A stretch of DNA of 64,000 nucleotides from Colwellia chukchiensis. Its GTDB lineage: Bacteria; Pseudomonadota; Gammaproteobacteria; Enterobacterales; Alteromonadaceae. The stretch is taken from the NCBI RefSeq assembly GCF_002104455.1, contig NZ_NBOC01000001.1:682001-746000 (forward strand). Reading direction: 5' to 3'. Positions 1 to 9,822 of the stretch are shown here, one piece after another. The stretch's first letter is position 1. Every line of letters starts with the position of its first letter. The position numbers and the translations under genes are program-made. The notes beneath the pieces are model-generated. The model made no database searches, was not told the DNA's origin, and saw only the letters and a list, made by a program, of their open reading frames with translations.

Positions 1-738
1 TTTTAGTGCTGGGCTGACTAGGGATGCGGCTAGTTTAGCTGTAGCTAAGGCGTGCATTTGTGCGTTGACAATAGAGAAGCCTTTAATTTTTGGTTGATAG
101 GCAAAAAGCTCTGCTGTCATAACAATACAGCATAGCGTTTCAATGCCCATTTTTGTGATCGCATCACTAATGCTGAGCATTGGCTTACCACGTGTAGCGA
201 AAGTATTATTTGAAAATTGTAATACTTTTGCGGTTAAGGCCGGGTCTTGTTGAATAATATCGGCAATTTTATGAGAGTCAGTGTTTGCCGCTTTTAACAC
301 CTCATTAAGTTGCATATACACTTTTGGCGGGCTAGGTAATACTTTGATGTTAGCAATGGTATTTACAATCACATCCTTGGTGATTGCTTGATGATTACTG
401 GCTAATTGCGAGATAGTTTCAATGATGTTGTTGTGATCTAAGGGCGCACAAAAGCTGTAATGGGCGCTGCTTTTTGGCGTTGATGTCTGAGCAGAGTTAG
501 TCAGAATTAAGATGCGGACCATGGCAGGAAACTTTTTTGCCACCATGGTCAGAATCGAGCTACCGCTGTTTTTTTCAACTTGTTCGGCGCAAATCACGAT
601 ATTAAATTTATCTTGAGCTAACGCCGAAACCCCAGCATTTAAGCCGCAAGCATAGACAAACTTTTGTCGAGATTGACTTAACGCTTGTTTCAGCGCCAAT
701 AAGTTAGGTTCGACATCATCTAATAATAAGATTCTCAT
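1..738 (-). CDS. Receiver-like + HDOD domain protein (3' end beyond window)
   Basis: The reading frame opens at the ATG at 738 and runs off the left edge, so only about 246 residues are visible. Residues 1-~115 resemble a response-regulator receiver (LLLDDVEPN with the acidic pair D7/D8; ILILTNS near the later beta strand). The position that should hold the phosphoacceptor Asp is Ala51 (NIVICAEQVE). From about residue 125 the HDOD hallmarks follow: VLPSPPKVYMQL, IADIIQQDPALTAKVLQFSN, then SISDAITKMGIETL. HDOD proteins act in signalling linked to cyclic di-GMP, motility or stress, but no specific role can be given. It lies 36 bp downstream of argS on the same strand. Confidence 0.85.
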   Translation of the reverse strand, partial: MRILLLDDVEPNLLALKQALSQSRQKFVYACGLNAGVSALAQDKFNIVICAEQVEKNSGSSILTMVAKKFPAMVRILILTNSAQTSTPKSSAHYSFCAPLDHNNIIETISQLASNHQAITKDVIVNTIANIKVLPSPPKVYMQLNEVLKAANTDSHKIADIIQQDPALTAKVLQFSNNTFATRGKPMLSISDAITKMGIETLCCIVMTAELFAYQPKIKGFSIVNAQMHALATAKLAASLVSPALK

Positions 739-774
739 TTATACTTACCGCTTTGCGTTTAACCTTTGCTAACG

Positions 775-2511
775 TTACATGCGCTCCATCACATCAATAC
801 CTAAAATATCTAAACCTTGTTTCAGGGTGTTAGCGATAATATGACATAAGGCTAAGCGAGATTGTTTAACCTCTGGACTAATATCTGCCTTTAAAATTGG
901 GCAAGCTTCGTAAAAGCTCATGTAAAGGCTAGCGAGCTCATATAAATAGTTACATAGCAGATTGGGCGTACATTCATTGATCACAGCGTCAATGACGTTC
1001 TCTAGCTGGAGTAATTTAAGCGCCAGTGCTTTTTCCTGTGGCTCAGCAATGCTAATGCTTTGCATATCTGCTGTTGAAAAGTTAGCTTTGGTAAATATGC
1101 TTTGTATGCGTGAGTAGGCGTACTGTAAATATGGGGCTGTTGCGCCTTCAAAGCTCAACATGGTTTGCCAGTTAAAGATATAATCACTGGTACGATTTTT
1201 TGACAAATCGGCAAACTTCACTGCGCCAATGCCGACTTTTTCTGCTAAGTCATTCAGCGTATCATCGCTGTAATGAGGACTTTTTTCAGCGATCAAGGCT
1301 TTTGCTCGGCTTACGGCTTCGTCGAGCAACTCAGCCAACTTGATGGTGCCGCCGCTGCGGGTTTTAAATGGCTTGCCATCTTCGCCCATCATCATACCAA
1401 ATGGGCAATGGTGGTAGCCAACATGCGCCGGCAAAAAGCCGGCTTTACGGGCAACAATTTCGACTTGTTTGAAATGCAGCGCTTGGCGTGCATCGGTGAA
1501 AATGATAATGCGATCGGCATTTAACTCTTTACTGCGGTAGCGGCAGGCTGAGAGATCTGTGGTAGCGTATAAATAGCCGCCACCGGATTTTTGCACGATA
1601 AATACTGATGGCTCGCCATCTTTGTTGGCCATTTCGTTAATGAAAACTACTTTCGCGCCTTGATCTTCCACCGCGATGTTTTGCGCCATCAAGTCGTCAA
1701 TAACATGAGGTAGGTCATCGTTGTAAGCACTCTCGCCCATAATGTCATCACGCTTAAGTGTGACATTAAGCTTGTTGTATATATCTTCACTGTGACTGAT
1801 AGAGATATCAATAAACTGTTGCCAAAGTTTGGCACATTGCGCATCACCACTTTGCAGTTTTACGACATACTCTCGAGCCCGATCGGCAAAGCTGTCTTCG
1901 TTATCAAAGCGAACTTTGGCTTCACGGTAGAAGTTTTCTAAATCTGCCAGCGCGGTTTCCGCCACTTCGTTGGCGGCAAGCTTATCGCTTAAGTGCGCTA
2001 ATAACATACCAAATTGTGTGCCCCAGTCACCCATATGGTTTTGACGAATAACATGCTCACCACGAAACTCGAGGGCACGCACGACCGCATCACCAATAAT
2101 GGTGGAACGTAAATGCCCGACGTGCATTTCTTTGGCTAAATTTGGCGCAGAATAATCCACTATAACGTTTTGCGGCTTAGTGGCTTGATTGACGCCTAAA
2201 TGTTTATCACTGGCAATGTGGTTTAACTGCGCTGCTAACCAGTTTGAGTCAAGATGAATGTTAATAAAGCCTGGACCAGCTAACTCCACTTTTTCGGCGA
2301 TGCCGGAGAGGTTGAGTTCGGCAAGCACTTTTGCAGCTAACTCGCGCGGGTTAGTTTTTAGTTTCTTGGCTGCCCCCATAACACCGTTGGCTTGGTAATC
2401 ACCAAAGTTTGCTCGATTTGATAAACTGATTGCAGGGTTGGTATCTTCAGGTAAACCTGCTGCTATCATGGCAAGCTTAACTTTTTCACTCAGGATGTTA
2501 TTTATATTCAT
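775..2511 (-). CDS. argS: Arginyl-tRNA synthetase
   Basis: Class I aminoacyl-tRNA synthetase charging tRNA-Arg in the cytoplasm. The 578-residue length fits the family. The N-terminal Arg-S additional domain (about 1-90) precedes the catalytic core with the HIGH-type motif HVGH at residues 130-133, in the family-specific context NLAKEMHVGHLRSTIIGDAV. As in E. coli ArgRS, the KMSKS loop is a degenerate FKTRSGG. The C-terminus has the DALR anticodon-binding region and ends in DVMERM, the usual ArgS ending. Same strand as prfC upstream (131-bp gap containing a 10-bp hairpin) and as the HDOD gene downstream. Confidence 0.97.
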   Translation of the reverse strand: MNINNILSEKVKLAMIAAGLPEDTNPAISLSNRANFGDYQANGVMGAAKKLKTNPRELAAKVLAELNLSGIAEKVELAGPGFINIHLDSNWLAAQLNHIASDKHLGVNQATKPQNVIVDYSAPNLAKEMHVGHLRSTIIGDAVVRALEFRGEHVIRQNHMGDWGTQFGMLLAHLSDKLAANEVAETALADLENFYREAKVRFDNEDSFADRAREYVVKLQSGDAQCAKLWQQFIDISISHSEDIYNKLNVTLKRDDIMGESAYNDDLPHVIDDLMAQNIAVEDQGAKVVFINEMANKDGEPSVFIVQKSGGGYLYATTDLSACRYRSKELNADRIIIFTDARQALHFKQVEIVARKAGFLPAHVGYHHCPFGMMMGEDGKPFKTRSGGTIKLAELLDEAVSRAKALIAEKSPHYSDDTLNDLAEKVGIGAVKFADLSKNRTSDYIFNWQTMLSFEGATAPYLQYAYSRIQSIFTKANFSTADMQSISIAEPQEKALALKLLQLENVIDAVINECTPNLLCNYLYELASLYMSFYEACPILKADISPEVKQSRLALCHIIANTLKQGLDILGIDVMERM

Positions 2512-2536
2512 CTACATAAACTCTTGTTTGGTTGCT

Positions 2537-2564
2537 TACTCAAGCCCAGCAAGTGGCTTGAGTA
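2537..2564. other. 10-bp hairpin between prfC and argS
   Basis: TACTCAAGCC (2537-2546) and GGCTTGAGTA (2555-2564) are perfect inverted repeats with an 8-nt loop. No U-tract follows on either strand, so it is not a canonical intrinsic terminator. It could be a transcript-processing or attenuating hairpin between the two minus-strand genes. Confidence 0.5.
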
Positions 2565-2642
2565 GGGTAAGTGCCAATTCACTGGTGTCACAATTGGCTA
2601 AAGTACACACTTGGCTTTTACTTGTCATTAATTTGAGCAAAT

Positions 2643-4223
2643 TTAATGTTCGCGGGTTTTATGAAAAACGATATCCGGATTACGCTCTTGGGCTAAATTG
2701 AGGTTAACCATAGTGGGGGCAATATAGGTTAAGTTATCGCCGCCATCCAGTGCCAAGTTGTCATAAGCTTTCTTTTCAAACTGTTCTAATTTTCGTTCAT
2801 CATCACAAGTACACCAGCGGGCCGTTGCGACACTGATGGGCTCATAAATAGCGTCAACTTTGTATTCAGTTTTCAAACGTTGTACCACGACATCAAATTG
2901 CAACACCCCAACAGCACCGACGATCATATCGTTCGAATTAAAGGGCCTAAATACTTGCACCGCGCCTTCTTCTGATAACTGTATTAACCCTTTTTGTAAT
3001 TGCTTGGCTTTTAGTGGATCACGCAAACGAATGCGACGGAACATTTCTGGCGCGAAATTGGGTATACCGCTAAATTTCATTTCCTCGCCGGCGGTAAAGG
3101 TATCGCCAATTTGAATACTGCCATGGTTATGTAAACCAATAATATCGCCGGCATAAGCTTGTTCAACATTAGCGCGATCACCAGCCATAAACGTCACTGC
3201 ATCGGCTATTTTAACGTCTTTGCCGATCCGCACTTGGCGCATTTTCATGCCTTTTTCATACTTGCCTGAGCAAATGCGCATAAAGGCAATTCGGTCACGA
3301 TGTTTAGGGTCCATATTGGCTTGAATTTTAAACACAAAGCCAGAAAACTTTTCTTCTTCTGCATGAACAATGCGGGTGTCTGTCTCACGCGGTAGCGGTT
3401 TGGGTGCCCACTTTGTCAGGCCATCTAGCATATGATCTACGCCAAAGTTACCTAAAGCGGTACCAAAAAATACCGGCGTTAATTCGCCTTTAAGGAACTC
3501 ATCATGGTTAAACTCATGGGAGGCACCCACAACCAGTTCGAGTTCTTCGCGTAAGTCTTCAGCATAGCTACCAATTACCGTATCAAGCTCAGGGTTATTA
3601 ATACCTTTGATGGTGCGTTTTTCCTGAATAGTATGGCCTTGACCGCTTTGATATAAAATCACTTCATCCGTGATCAGGTTGTAAACACCTTTGAATGCTT
3701 TGCCCATACCGATTGGCCAAGTAACCGGAGCACACTTAATCTTTAACACATCTTCGACTTCGTCCATGACTTCCATAGGATCACGCACATCGCGATCCAT
3801 TTTGTTCATGAAGGTAATAATAGGCGTGTCACGCAAGCGCGTCACTTCCATCAATTTAATGGTTCGGGCTTCAACACCTTTGGCAACGTCAATCACCATT
3901 AAACATGAGTCAACCGCGGTTAAAGTGCGATAAGTATCTTCAGAAAAGTCTTCATGGCCTGGTGTATCGAGCAGGTTAACCAAACAATCATTATAAGGAA
4001 ACTGCATCACAGAGGTGGTAATGGAGATGCCGCGATCTTTTTCCATTTCCATCCAGTCGGATTTTGCATGTTGCCCTGACTTTTTTCCTTTGACCGTACC
4101 GGCCTTTTGTAGAGCTTGACCAAAAAGCAAGACCTTTTCCGTTATCGTGGTTTTACCCGCATCGGGGTGACTAATAATCGCGAAGGTACGTCTTAGGTCG
4201 ACTTCCTGCTGTTGTACAGACAT
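2643..4223 (-). CDS. prfC: Peptide chain release factor 3
   Basis: RF3 is the translational GTPase that recycles RF1/RF2 from the ribosome after termination. The 526-residue length fits. Visible G motifs: P-loop SHPDAGKTT (residues 18-26), the switch region [22 protein letters not shown] (G3) and FMNKMDRD (G4). The C-terminal half carries the EF-G-like domain II and the RF3-specific domain ([23 protein letters not shown]). Start ATG at 4223. It begins the minus-strand cluster prfC-argS-HDOD and is divergent from the nap operon. Confidence 0.97.
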   Translation of the reverse strand: MSVQQQEVDLRRTFAIISHPDAGKTTITEKVLLFGQALQKAGTVKGKKSGQHAKSDWMEMEKDRGISITTSVMQFPYNDCLVNLLDTPGHEDFSEDTYRTLTAVDSCLMVIDVAKGVEARTIKLMEVTRLRDTPIITFMNKMDRDVRDPMEVMDEVEDVLKIKCAPVTWPIGMGKAFKGVYNLITDEVILYQSGQGHTIQEKRTIKGINNPELDTVIGSYAEDLREELELVVGASHEFNHDEFLKGELTPVFFGTALGNFGVDHMLDGLTKWAPKPLPRETDTRIVHAEEEKFSGFVFKIQANMDPKHRDRIAFMRICSGKYEKGMKMRQVRIGKDVKIADAVTFMAGDRANVEQAYAGDIIGLHNHGSIQIGDTFTAGEEMKFSGIPNFAPEMFRRIRLRDPLKAKQLQKGLIQLSEEGAVQVFRPFNSNDMIVGAVGVLQFDVVVQRLKTEYKVDAIYEPISVATARWCTCDDERKLEQFEKKAYDNLALDGGDNLTYIAPTMVNLNLAQERNPDIVFHKTREH

Positions 4224-4552
4224 GCAAATTACCTGTTTTAAAGTGGATGAAAAATAAGCTTAAATTTAAGCGCGCGATATTATAGCGAAAACCAGCACGA
4301 AGCACAGTAATAATCTTTTCGAATGTGCTGATATTTTTATATCAACGTCTTGTTACAGAGCATGGTCAGTTGGGTGTACTTGTCCGTTTCATTGCTCGCT
4401 ACTTAATTAGCCTAAAGGGAATTTTTACCGTTATTGCTAAAAGGCTTAACTTTAGCAATATCCTTTACATGTTGGAGGTTAAAGCTGGCAAAGCTCTATA
4501 CGGCGCTAGATTCAGCAAAGTTTTACAAGTATTTAGATAGTAGACAATAAAC
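4224..4552. other. Intergenic region prfC/nap, no gene seen
   Basis: No credible gene. Arms ATTGCTAAA (4433-4441) and TTTAGCAAT (4451-4459) form a perfect 9-bp inverted repeat with a 9-nt loop, flanked by looser complementary TAAAGG/CCTTTA stretches. Function unknown. The 3' part leads into the nap regulatory region. Confidence 0.4.
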
Positions 4553-4566
4553 TTGATGTATATCAA
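4553..4566 (+). promoter_or_regulatory. FNR box upstream of napF
   Basis: TTGAT-GTAT-ATCAA matches the FNR consensus (TTGAT-N4-ATCAA) at all ten conserved positions. A -10-like hexamer TATCGT lies at 4589-4594. The distance between the two centres (32 bp) is what a class II FNR promoter with the box at -41.5 requires, giving a start near 4601. This predicts oxygen-limited induction of nap. Binding is inferred. Confidence 0.75.
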
Positions 4567-4612
4567 TAAATCATGCGCCTAGATGCGCTATCGTCTGCTT
4601 ATGGTAATTGCT

Positions 4613-4628
4613 TGTGATAAATATCACT
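4613..4628 (+). promoter_or_regulatory. CRP-like palindrome in the nap leader
   Basis: TGTGA-TAAATA-TCACT differs by one base from the CRP half-site consensus TGTGA-N6-TCACA. It lies about 41 bp before the napF start and, if the start site inferred from the FNR box is right, inside the transcribed leader. It could repress, serve another promoter, or bind a different FNR/CRP-family protein. Confidence 0.45.
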
Positions 4629-4668
4629 TTCAAGCAGGTGTGTAAACCAATTGCGTTAATGGAGAACT

Positions 4669-5172
4669 ATGGTTGATTTAGGTCGACGTAATTTTATGCG
4701 GGCAAAGCAGGTTACGAGTGCGGCGCCGGTCAGATTGCCTTGGGTTGTAGAGGAAGCGGTATTTACGGCAGGTTGTAGCCAGTGTGGAGATTGCATAAGC
4801 GCTTGTGAAGAAAATATCATTATTAAAGGTGATGGTGGCTTTCCTGAAGTGAACTTTAGTTTGGGGGAGTGTACGTTTTGCCAACAATGTGTTGTGGCTT
4901 GCGAAGAGCCCTTATTTCACTCGCTAGAGACAACGCCATGGCAATTAGAGATCAGCATAGCAGCCAGTTGTATCACCACAAAACAGGTGCATTGCCAAAT
5001 TTGTCAAGACAGCTGTGAGCCTGAGGCTATTACTTTTACTTATCGTCACGGTAGTGTGCCACAGCCAGAAATATCAAAAGCAGACTGTACCGGCTGCGGC
5101 GCGTGTGTTGCCGTTTGCCCAGAGTCTGCCATTAAATTATCCACATCCTCATTAGGAGTTAATCATGAGTGA
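4669..5172 (+). CDS. napF: Ferredoxin-type protein NapF
   Basis: Cytoplasmic iron-sulfur accessory protein of the periplasmic nitrate reductase, thought to help mature NapA before Tat export. The 167 residues contain four Cys groups in the E. coli NapF pattern: C36/39/42/46, C68/71/74/78, C101/109/112/116 (variant spacing) and C140/143/146/150. The N-terminus LGRRNFMR is also NapF-like. SD GGAG at 4661-4664 supports the ATG at 4669. First gene of the nap operon, under the FNR box; its end overlaps the next small ORF by 8 bp. Confidence 0.93.
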   Translation: MVDLGRRNFMRAKQVTSAAPVRLPWVVEEAVFTAGCSQCGDCISACEENIIIKGDGGFPEVNFSLGECTFCQQCVVACEEPLFHSLETTPWQLEISIAASCITTKQVHCQICQDSCEPEAITFTYRHGSVPQPEISKADCTGCGACVAVCPESAIKLSTSSLGVNHE

Positions 5173-5302
5173 TTTAGAGCAATTAATTTGGAACGTTTTG
5201 GGTTATACCTCAATGCCGTTCATCTTTCTCTTCGGCTTTGTTGCCACCGCAATAGTGGCGGTGGTTATTTTGAAAATCTTTGGTGCTAAACCAAAAAACT
5301 AA
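5165..5302 (+). CDS. 45-aa single-TM protein inside nap operon (NapE-like position)
   Basis: A short ORF starting at ATG 5165, overlapping the end of napF by 8 bp, with SD-like TTAGGAG at 5152-5158. It encodes 45 residues: a short polar start (MSDLEQLIW), one hydrophobic helix (about residues 17-40, MPFIFLFGFVATAIVAVVIL) and a basic tail GAKPKN. Its place between napF and napD suggests an inner-membrane accessory of nitrate reduction. NapE/TorE proteins are also small single-helix membrane proteins, but I do not see a clear NapE signature, so no symbol is given. Confidence 0.75.
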   Translation: MSDLEQLIWNVLGYTSMPFIFLFGFVATAIVAVVILKIFGAKPKN

Positions 5303-5332
5303 TTCATTAGCAAGAAAAAGGCGCATAACAAT

Positions 5333-5635
5333 ATGATTAACCTACTCGAAGAAAGTCCAGTACACATTGCTGGGGTGATGTTTATGGTTTATCCAGAAAA
5401 TGCCAATGATATCGCCGCTCAACTGATTAAGTTTCCCGGTGCTGAACTGCATGCAACTGGCGAGAATGGCAGTTTAGTCATGACGGTTGAAGGGCTTGAA
5501 GGCGAAAGCGAGCAAGCCAAGCGAATTATCAATACCATTACAGACATGAGCAATGTTTCCGGCGTTATCTCATCGTCACTTATATTTCATCATAACGACG
5601 CTGGCTTACCACAGCATCAGGGGAAAACATTATGA
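5333..5635 (+). CDS. napD: Nap chaperone NapD
   Basis: NapD binds the Tat signal peptide of NapA and holds back export until the molybdenum cofactor is inserted. The 100-residue protein has the ferredoxin-like NapD fold signature: [13 protein letters not shown] at the start, [20 protein letters not shown] in the middle and [13 protein letters not shown] near the end. Its stop overlaps the napA start (ATG at 5632, 4-bp overlap), implying translational coupling. Confidence 0.93.
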   Translation: MINLLEESPVHIAGVMFMVYPENANDIAAQLIKFPGAELHATGENGSLVMTVEGLEGESEQAKRIINTITDMSNVSGVISSSLIFHHNDAGLPQHQGKTL

Positions 5636-8121
5636 CTTTAACTCGACGTGACTTTATCAAAGCTAATGCGGTTGCTGCTACTGCCGTAGCTGCCGGCGTT
5701 GCAGTTCCAGCGTCTGCGGCTAATTTAATCACTAACTCATCAGAAAGCACCATTAAATGGGATAAAGCACCGTGTCGCTTTTGTGGTACGGGTTGTAGCG
5801 TACTGGTTGGTACGCAACATGGCAAAGTGGTGGCCACGCAAGGCGACCCAGAAGCTGAGGTTAACAAGGGCTTAAATTGTATTAAAGGCTATTTTTTATC
5901 GAAAATCATGTACGGTAAAGACAGACTAACCCAGCCGCTGCTGAGAATGAGTGATGGTCAATATGATAAAGAAGGTGAGTTTACTCCGGTAAGCTGGGAT
6001 AAAGCCTTTGATGTTATGGCGGATAAATTTAAAGCAGCAATCAAGAAAAAAGGCCCTACGTCGGTTGGTATGTTTGGCTCAGGCCAGTGGACAGTTTGGG
6101 AAGGTTATGCCGCTTCTAAACTAATGAAAGCCGGTTTCCTAAGTAATAATATCGACCCGAATGCTCGCCATTGCATGGCCTCAGCTGTAGGCGGCTTTAT
6201 GCGTACCTTTGGTATCGATGAGCCTATGGGTTGTTATGATGATTTAGAGCAAGCTGATGCCTTTGTGCTTTGGGGCTCAAACATGGCAGAAATGCACCCC
6301 ATTTTGTGGTCACGACTCACAGATCGCCGTTTGAGTGCACCACATGTGAAAGTTAATGTCTTATCAACTTATAAACACCGCAGCTTTGAGTTGGCAGATA
6401 ATGGCATGATTTTTAAGCCACAAACTGATTTAGCCATCTTGAACTTTATTGCTAACTACATCATAGAAAACGATGCCGTTAATGAAGACTTCATGAAAAA
6501 GCATGTTAATGTGCGCGAAGGGGTTACCGATATTGGCTATGGTTTGCGGCCAACGCATCCTTTAGAAAAAGCCGCGAAAAACGCAGGCTCTGGCGCCTCT
6601 AAACCGATGAGTTTTGAAGACTATGCCAAGTTTGTCAGCAGTTATACGGTGGAGTCAGTCTCTAAGCTATCTGGTGTACCTGAAGCGAACTTGATTGCCA
6701 TGGCTAAACTATATGCTGATCCAAAAGTAAAAGTCACCTCGTTCTGGACTATGGGCTTTAACCAACATACTCGCGGTGTTTGGGCCAATAACTTAATGTA
6801 TAACGTACATTTGTTAACGGGCAAAATTTCCGAGCCAGGCAATAGCCCGTTTTCCTTAACCGGTCAGCCTTCTGCTTGTGGTACTGCCCGTGAAGTGGGC
6901 ACCTTTTCGCATCGTTTACCGGCTGACTTACAGGTAGCGAATCCAGAGCACAGAGCGATGGCAGAGAAAATCTGGCAGCTACCAGAAGGCACTATTCCCC
7001 CGAAACCGGGTTATCACGCGGTATTACAAAACCGGATGTTAAAAGACGGCAAGCTTAATGCCTATTGGGTAATGTGTAACAACAATATGCAAGCGGCGCC
7101 GAATATTAACGAAGAAGCGATTCCAGGTTATCGAAACCCAGACAACTTTATTGTTGTCTCTGACCCTTACCCAACAGTGACGGCGCAAGCGGCAGATTTG
7201 ATTTTACCCACCGCGATGTGGGTTGAAAAAGAAGGCGCTTATGGTAATGCTGAGCGTCGGACTCAGTTTTGGCATCAACAAGTCCATGCGCCTGGTGATG
7301 CGCGCTCAGATTTATGGCAGTTAGTAGAGTTTTCTAAGCGCTTTAAAGTCGAAGAAGTATGGCCTGAAGCCTTGATCGCCAAGCAACCAGAATTGCGCGG
7401 TAAAACCCTCTTTGATGTGCTTTACGCTAATGGCAAGGTCAATAAATATCCAATGTCAGAGTCCAAGGGGGAGAAAAACTTTGAAGGGGATGCCTTTGGT
7501 TTTTACATCCAAAAAGGTTTGTTTGAAGAGTATGCTGAGTTTGGCCGTGGCCATGGACACGATTTAGCCCCGTTTGACCGTTACCATGAAGAGCGCGGGC
7601 TAAGATGGCCTGTGGTTAATGGTAAAGAAACTAAGTGGCGTTACCGTGAAGGTCATGATCCCTATGTTGAAAAGGGCAGTGAAGTTCAGTTCTATGGTAA
7701 AAAGGATAATAAAGCCATTATTTTCGCTTTGCCATACGAGCCACCAGCAGAGTCGCCGGACGAAGAGTTCGACTTATGGCTAAGCACAGGGCGAGTACTA
7801 GAGCATTGGCATTCAGGCTCGATGACAGCACGGGTTCCCGAGCTTCATAAAGCGTTTCCAGATGCGGTGATTTTTATGCACCCTGACGATGCAAGAGCTC
7901 GCGGTGTGCGCCGTGGTGATAAAGTGCTAATGAGTTCACGTCGTGGTGAAGTTGAGTCGCGTGTTGAAACTAGAGGACGCAACCGGCCACCCAAAGGTTT
8001 GGTATTTATGCCTTGGTTTGACGCTAAGCAATTGGTTAACAAGGTGACTTTTGACGCCACAGATCCGTTATCAAAACAAACGGATTTCAAAAAGTGTGCG
8101 GTTAAAATCGTTAAAGCCTAA
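5632..8121 (+). CDS. napA: Periplasmic nitrate reductase catalytic subunit NapA
   Basis: Reduces nitrate to nitrite in the periplasm using Mo-bis-MGD and one [4Fe-4S] cluster. The 829-residue protein starts with a twin-arginine signal ([10 protein letters not shown]) ending in ASA near residue 29. Cluster ligands are C48, C51, C55 and C83 (CRFCGTGC ... LNCIKG). C181 in [13 protein letters not shown] is the expected Mo ligand. The C-terminal molybdopterin-dinucleotide domain has [22 protein letters not shown]. Exported folded by Tat with NapD; receives electrons from NapB and NapC. Confidence 0.98.
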   Translation: MTLTRRDFIKANAVAATAVAAGVAVPASAANLITNSSESTIKWDKAPCRFCGTGCSVLVGTQHGKVVATQGDPEAEVNKGLNCIKGYFLSKIMYGKDRLTQPLLRMSDGQYDKEGEFTPVSWDKAFDVMADKFKAAIKKKGPTSVGMFGSGQWTVWEGYAASKLMKAGFLSNNIDPNARHCMASAVGGFMRTFGIDEPMGCYDDLEQADAFVLWGSNMAEMHPILWSRLTDRRLSAPHVKVNVLSTYKHRSFELADNGMIFKPQTDLAILNFIANYIIENDAVNEDFMKKHVNVREGVTDIGYGLRPTHPLEKAAKNAGSGASKPMSFEDYAKFVSSYTVESVSKLSGVPEANLIAMAKLYADPKVKVTSFWTMGFNQHTRGVWANNLMYNVHLLTGKISEPGNSPFSLTGQPSACGTAREVGTFSHRLPADLQVANPEHRAMAEKIWQLPEGTIPPKPGYHAVLQNRMLKDGKLNAYWVMCNNNMQAAPNINEEAIPGYRNPDNFIVVSDPYPTVTAQAADLILPTAMWVEKEGAYGNAERRTQFWHQQVHAPGDARSDLWQLVEFSKRFKVEEVWPEALIAKQPELRGKTLFDVLYANGKVNKYPMSESKGEKNFEGDAFGFYIQKGLFEEYAEFGRGHGHDLAPFDRYHEERGLRWPVVNGKETKWRYREGHDPYVEKGSEVQFYGKKDNKAIIFALPYEPPAESPDEEFDLWLSTGRVLEHWHSGSMTARVPELHKAFPDAVIFMHPDDARARGVRRGDKVLMSSRRGEVESRVETRGRNRPPKGLVFMPWFDAKQLVNKVTFDATDPLSKQTDFKKCAVKIVKA

Positions 8122-8175
8122 ATTTGCTAATATTATGCATCGATAATATCGCTTGTCGGTGCAACGGAGAGAACA

Positions 8176-8634
8176 ATGAAATTATTAACTTTAGCTATTG
8201 CCGTTGTCAGTACTGTTATCGTCCTAAGCGTAACGGCGCAAGAAACAGTAAACCCAGGTGGTTTAGCTACCATACGCGGTGTTGCCACCATAGATGAAAC
8301 ACGTCCGGCAGAAAAGCTCAAACGTGTGATCAAAGACAAAAACCCGATAGCGCGAAACTATGTGCATCAACCGCCCGTTGTCCCTCATCAAATTCGAGGT
8401 TATCGCGTTGATTTAAATAGCAACAAGTGCTTAAGCTGTCACAGTTGGAAGTATGCTGCAGAAACCGGAGCAACAAAAATTAGCTTAACGCACTTTGAAA
8501 CCCGTGACGGTAAAACCTTGTCTGATGTTTCACCGCGCCGTTACTTTTGTTCGCAATGCCATGTTACACAAGCAGATGCAGCACCATTAGTTGACAATAC
8601 CTTTGAACCGGTTGAATCCTTAGGTAATGAATAA
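8176..8634 (+). CDS. napB: Diheme cytochrome c subunit NapB
   Basis: Small electron-transfer subunit that passes electrons from NapC to NapA in the periplasm. Residues 1-~21 are a Sec signal peptide ([19 protein letters not shown]). Two CXXCH heme sites are visible: CLSCH (85-89) and CSQCH (125-129). Motifs around them ([31 protein letters not shown]) are typical of NapB. The 152-residue length fits. It lies 54 bp after napA. Confidence 0.96.
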   Translation: MKLLTLAIAVVSTVIVLSVTAQETVNPGGLATIRGVATIDETRPAEKLKRVIKDKNPIARNYVHQPPVVPHQIRGYRVDLNSNKCLSCHSWKYAAETGATKISLTHFETRDGKTLSDVSPRRYFCSQCHVTQADAAPLVDNTFEPVESLGNE

Positions 8635-8660
8635 ACCGCAGTAAGCGTAAGGGGTATAAA

Positions 8661-9236
8661 ATGCTAAAAAATCTATGGACGTTTCTAAAGTCACCAAACA
8701 GTGCGGCTTTGTGGTTTATTTTGGCGATAGGTTTCGCTGGAGGGGTTATTTTTTGGGGTGGTTTTAATACTGCGCTTGAAGTTACCAACACCGAAGAGTT
8801 TTGTATAAGTTGTCATGAAATGGAGAATAACGTATACGAAGAGTACCGCGAAACCATTCACTACGCTAACCGCTCTGGGGTACGAGCAACCTGTCCAGAT
8901 TGCCATGTCCCGAAAAAATGGACGGATAAAATTGTGCGTAAAATCGCCGCCAGTAAGGAAGTTTGGGGTAAGTTAACCGGTTTAATTGATACCCGAGAAG
9001 AGTTTGTAAACCATCGCCGTTCGATGGCTGAACGAGAGTGGAAGCGTATGAAAGAAAATGACTCATTGGAATGTCGAAACTGTCATAACTTTGAATATAT
9101 GGACTTTTCTGAGCAGGGCAATCGCAGTGTTAAAATGCACTCAGATGCTTTAGCTTCCGGTGAAAAAACCTGTATCGACTGTCATAAAGGCATTGCCCAC
9201 GAACTGCCTGATATGAAAGGTGTCGAGCACTGGTAA
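8661..9236 (+). CDS. napC: Tetraheme quinol-oxidising cytochrome NapC
   Basis: Membrane-anchored NapC/NirT cytochrome that oxidises quinol and reduces NapB. One N-terminal helix (about residues 15-35) anchors a periplasmic domain with four CXXCH motifs: CISCH (48-52), CPDCH (78-82), CRNCH (138-142) and CIDCH (171-175). The 191-residue length matches the family. Last gene of the operon; a strong terminator follows. napG and napH are absent, so NapC is the only visible quinol route. Confidence 0.96.
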   Translation: MLKNLWTFLKSPNSAALWFILAIGFAGGVIFWGGFNTALEVTNTEEFCISCHEMENNVYEEYRETIHYANRSGVRATCPDCHVPKKWTDKIVRKIAASKEVWGKLTGLIDTREEFVNHRRSMAEREWKRMKENDSLECRNCHNFEYMDFSEQGNRSVKMHSDALASGEKTCIDCHKGIAHELPDMKGVEHW

Positions 9237-9260
9237 ATTAAAACGAAAACAACGTAATGC

Positions 9261-9289
9261 AAAAAGCAAACCCTAGGGTTTGCTTTTTT
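9261..9289 (+). terminator. Intrinsic terminator of nap operon
   Basis: AAAAAGCAAACCC and GGGTTTGCTTTTT form a near-continuous palindrome centred at 9274/9275, followed by T residues. It lies 24 bp past napC. Its symmetry suits termination in both directions. Confidence 0.85.
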
Positions 9290-9360
9290 AATTGCGTTAT
9301 TGTGTAAGTGCCATCATCGGCTAGCGTGATGCAGCGCTGCAAAATAATTACCAATCAGCT

Positions 9361-9822
9361 TTAGAGCTTTTTCGACATCACAATAGCGTCTTCATAACCA
9401 AAGCCACTATTGCTTGGGTAGTAACCGGTGCGGCGTGAGATTTCGCTAAAACCTTGATTAATATAAAGCATTTGTGCGCTGATATTTTTTGCTCGTACTT
9501 CCAAAAAAATATGCTGGCAGGCCAACTGTTGACAGTGTGAAAGAAAAGCCAATAAAAGCATTTTACCGTAGCCCTGACCTTGATTTGCTGGCGCAACGCA
9601 AATATCCATTAAAGTGGCTTCACCAGCCACATGCTCACCAACATAAAACCCAACTATGGTGTTAGCTACTATGAGATACTCACCAAAGTAGCGGCCGCCA
9701 ATACAACTGCGAAAGGTTTTTTCTGTCCAAGGGTGCGGGTGGCAGGCTTGCTCGATAACCAAAAGTTGGTCAACAATATCTTGATTAATTGCTTTGAATG
9801 CATGCTGAAGTGTTTTTGTCAT
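9361..9822 (-). CDS. rimI: Ribosomal protein S18-alanine N-acetyltransferase
   Basis: GNAT acetyltransferase that modifies the N-terminal Ala of S18. About 153 residues from the ATG at 9822. The acetyl-CoA loop reads VAPANQGQGYGKMLL, preceded by EATLMDICV, and the C-terminal part has EVRAKNISAQMLYINQGF and GYYPS, all RimI-like. A longer frame opens at 9852, but the ATG at 9822 overlaps the holD stop as ATGA and gives the family N-terminus, so I prefer it. The pair holD-rimI is conserved in gammaproteobacteria. Confidence 0.92.
   Translation of the reverse strand: MTKTLQHAFKAINQDIVDQLLVIEQACHPHPWTEKTFRSCIGGRYFGEYLIVANTIVGFYVGEHVAGEATLMDICVAPANQGQGYGKMLLLAFLSHCQQLACQHIFLEVRAKNISAQMLYINQGFSEISRRTGYYPSNSGFGYEDAIVMSKKL

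Noticed and set aside
4325-4540. 71-residue frame in the prfC/nap gap
   Set aside because: GTG start without SD, no recognisable family, overlaps an inverted repeat and precedes the nap promoter; treated as chance.
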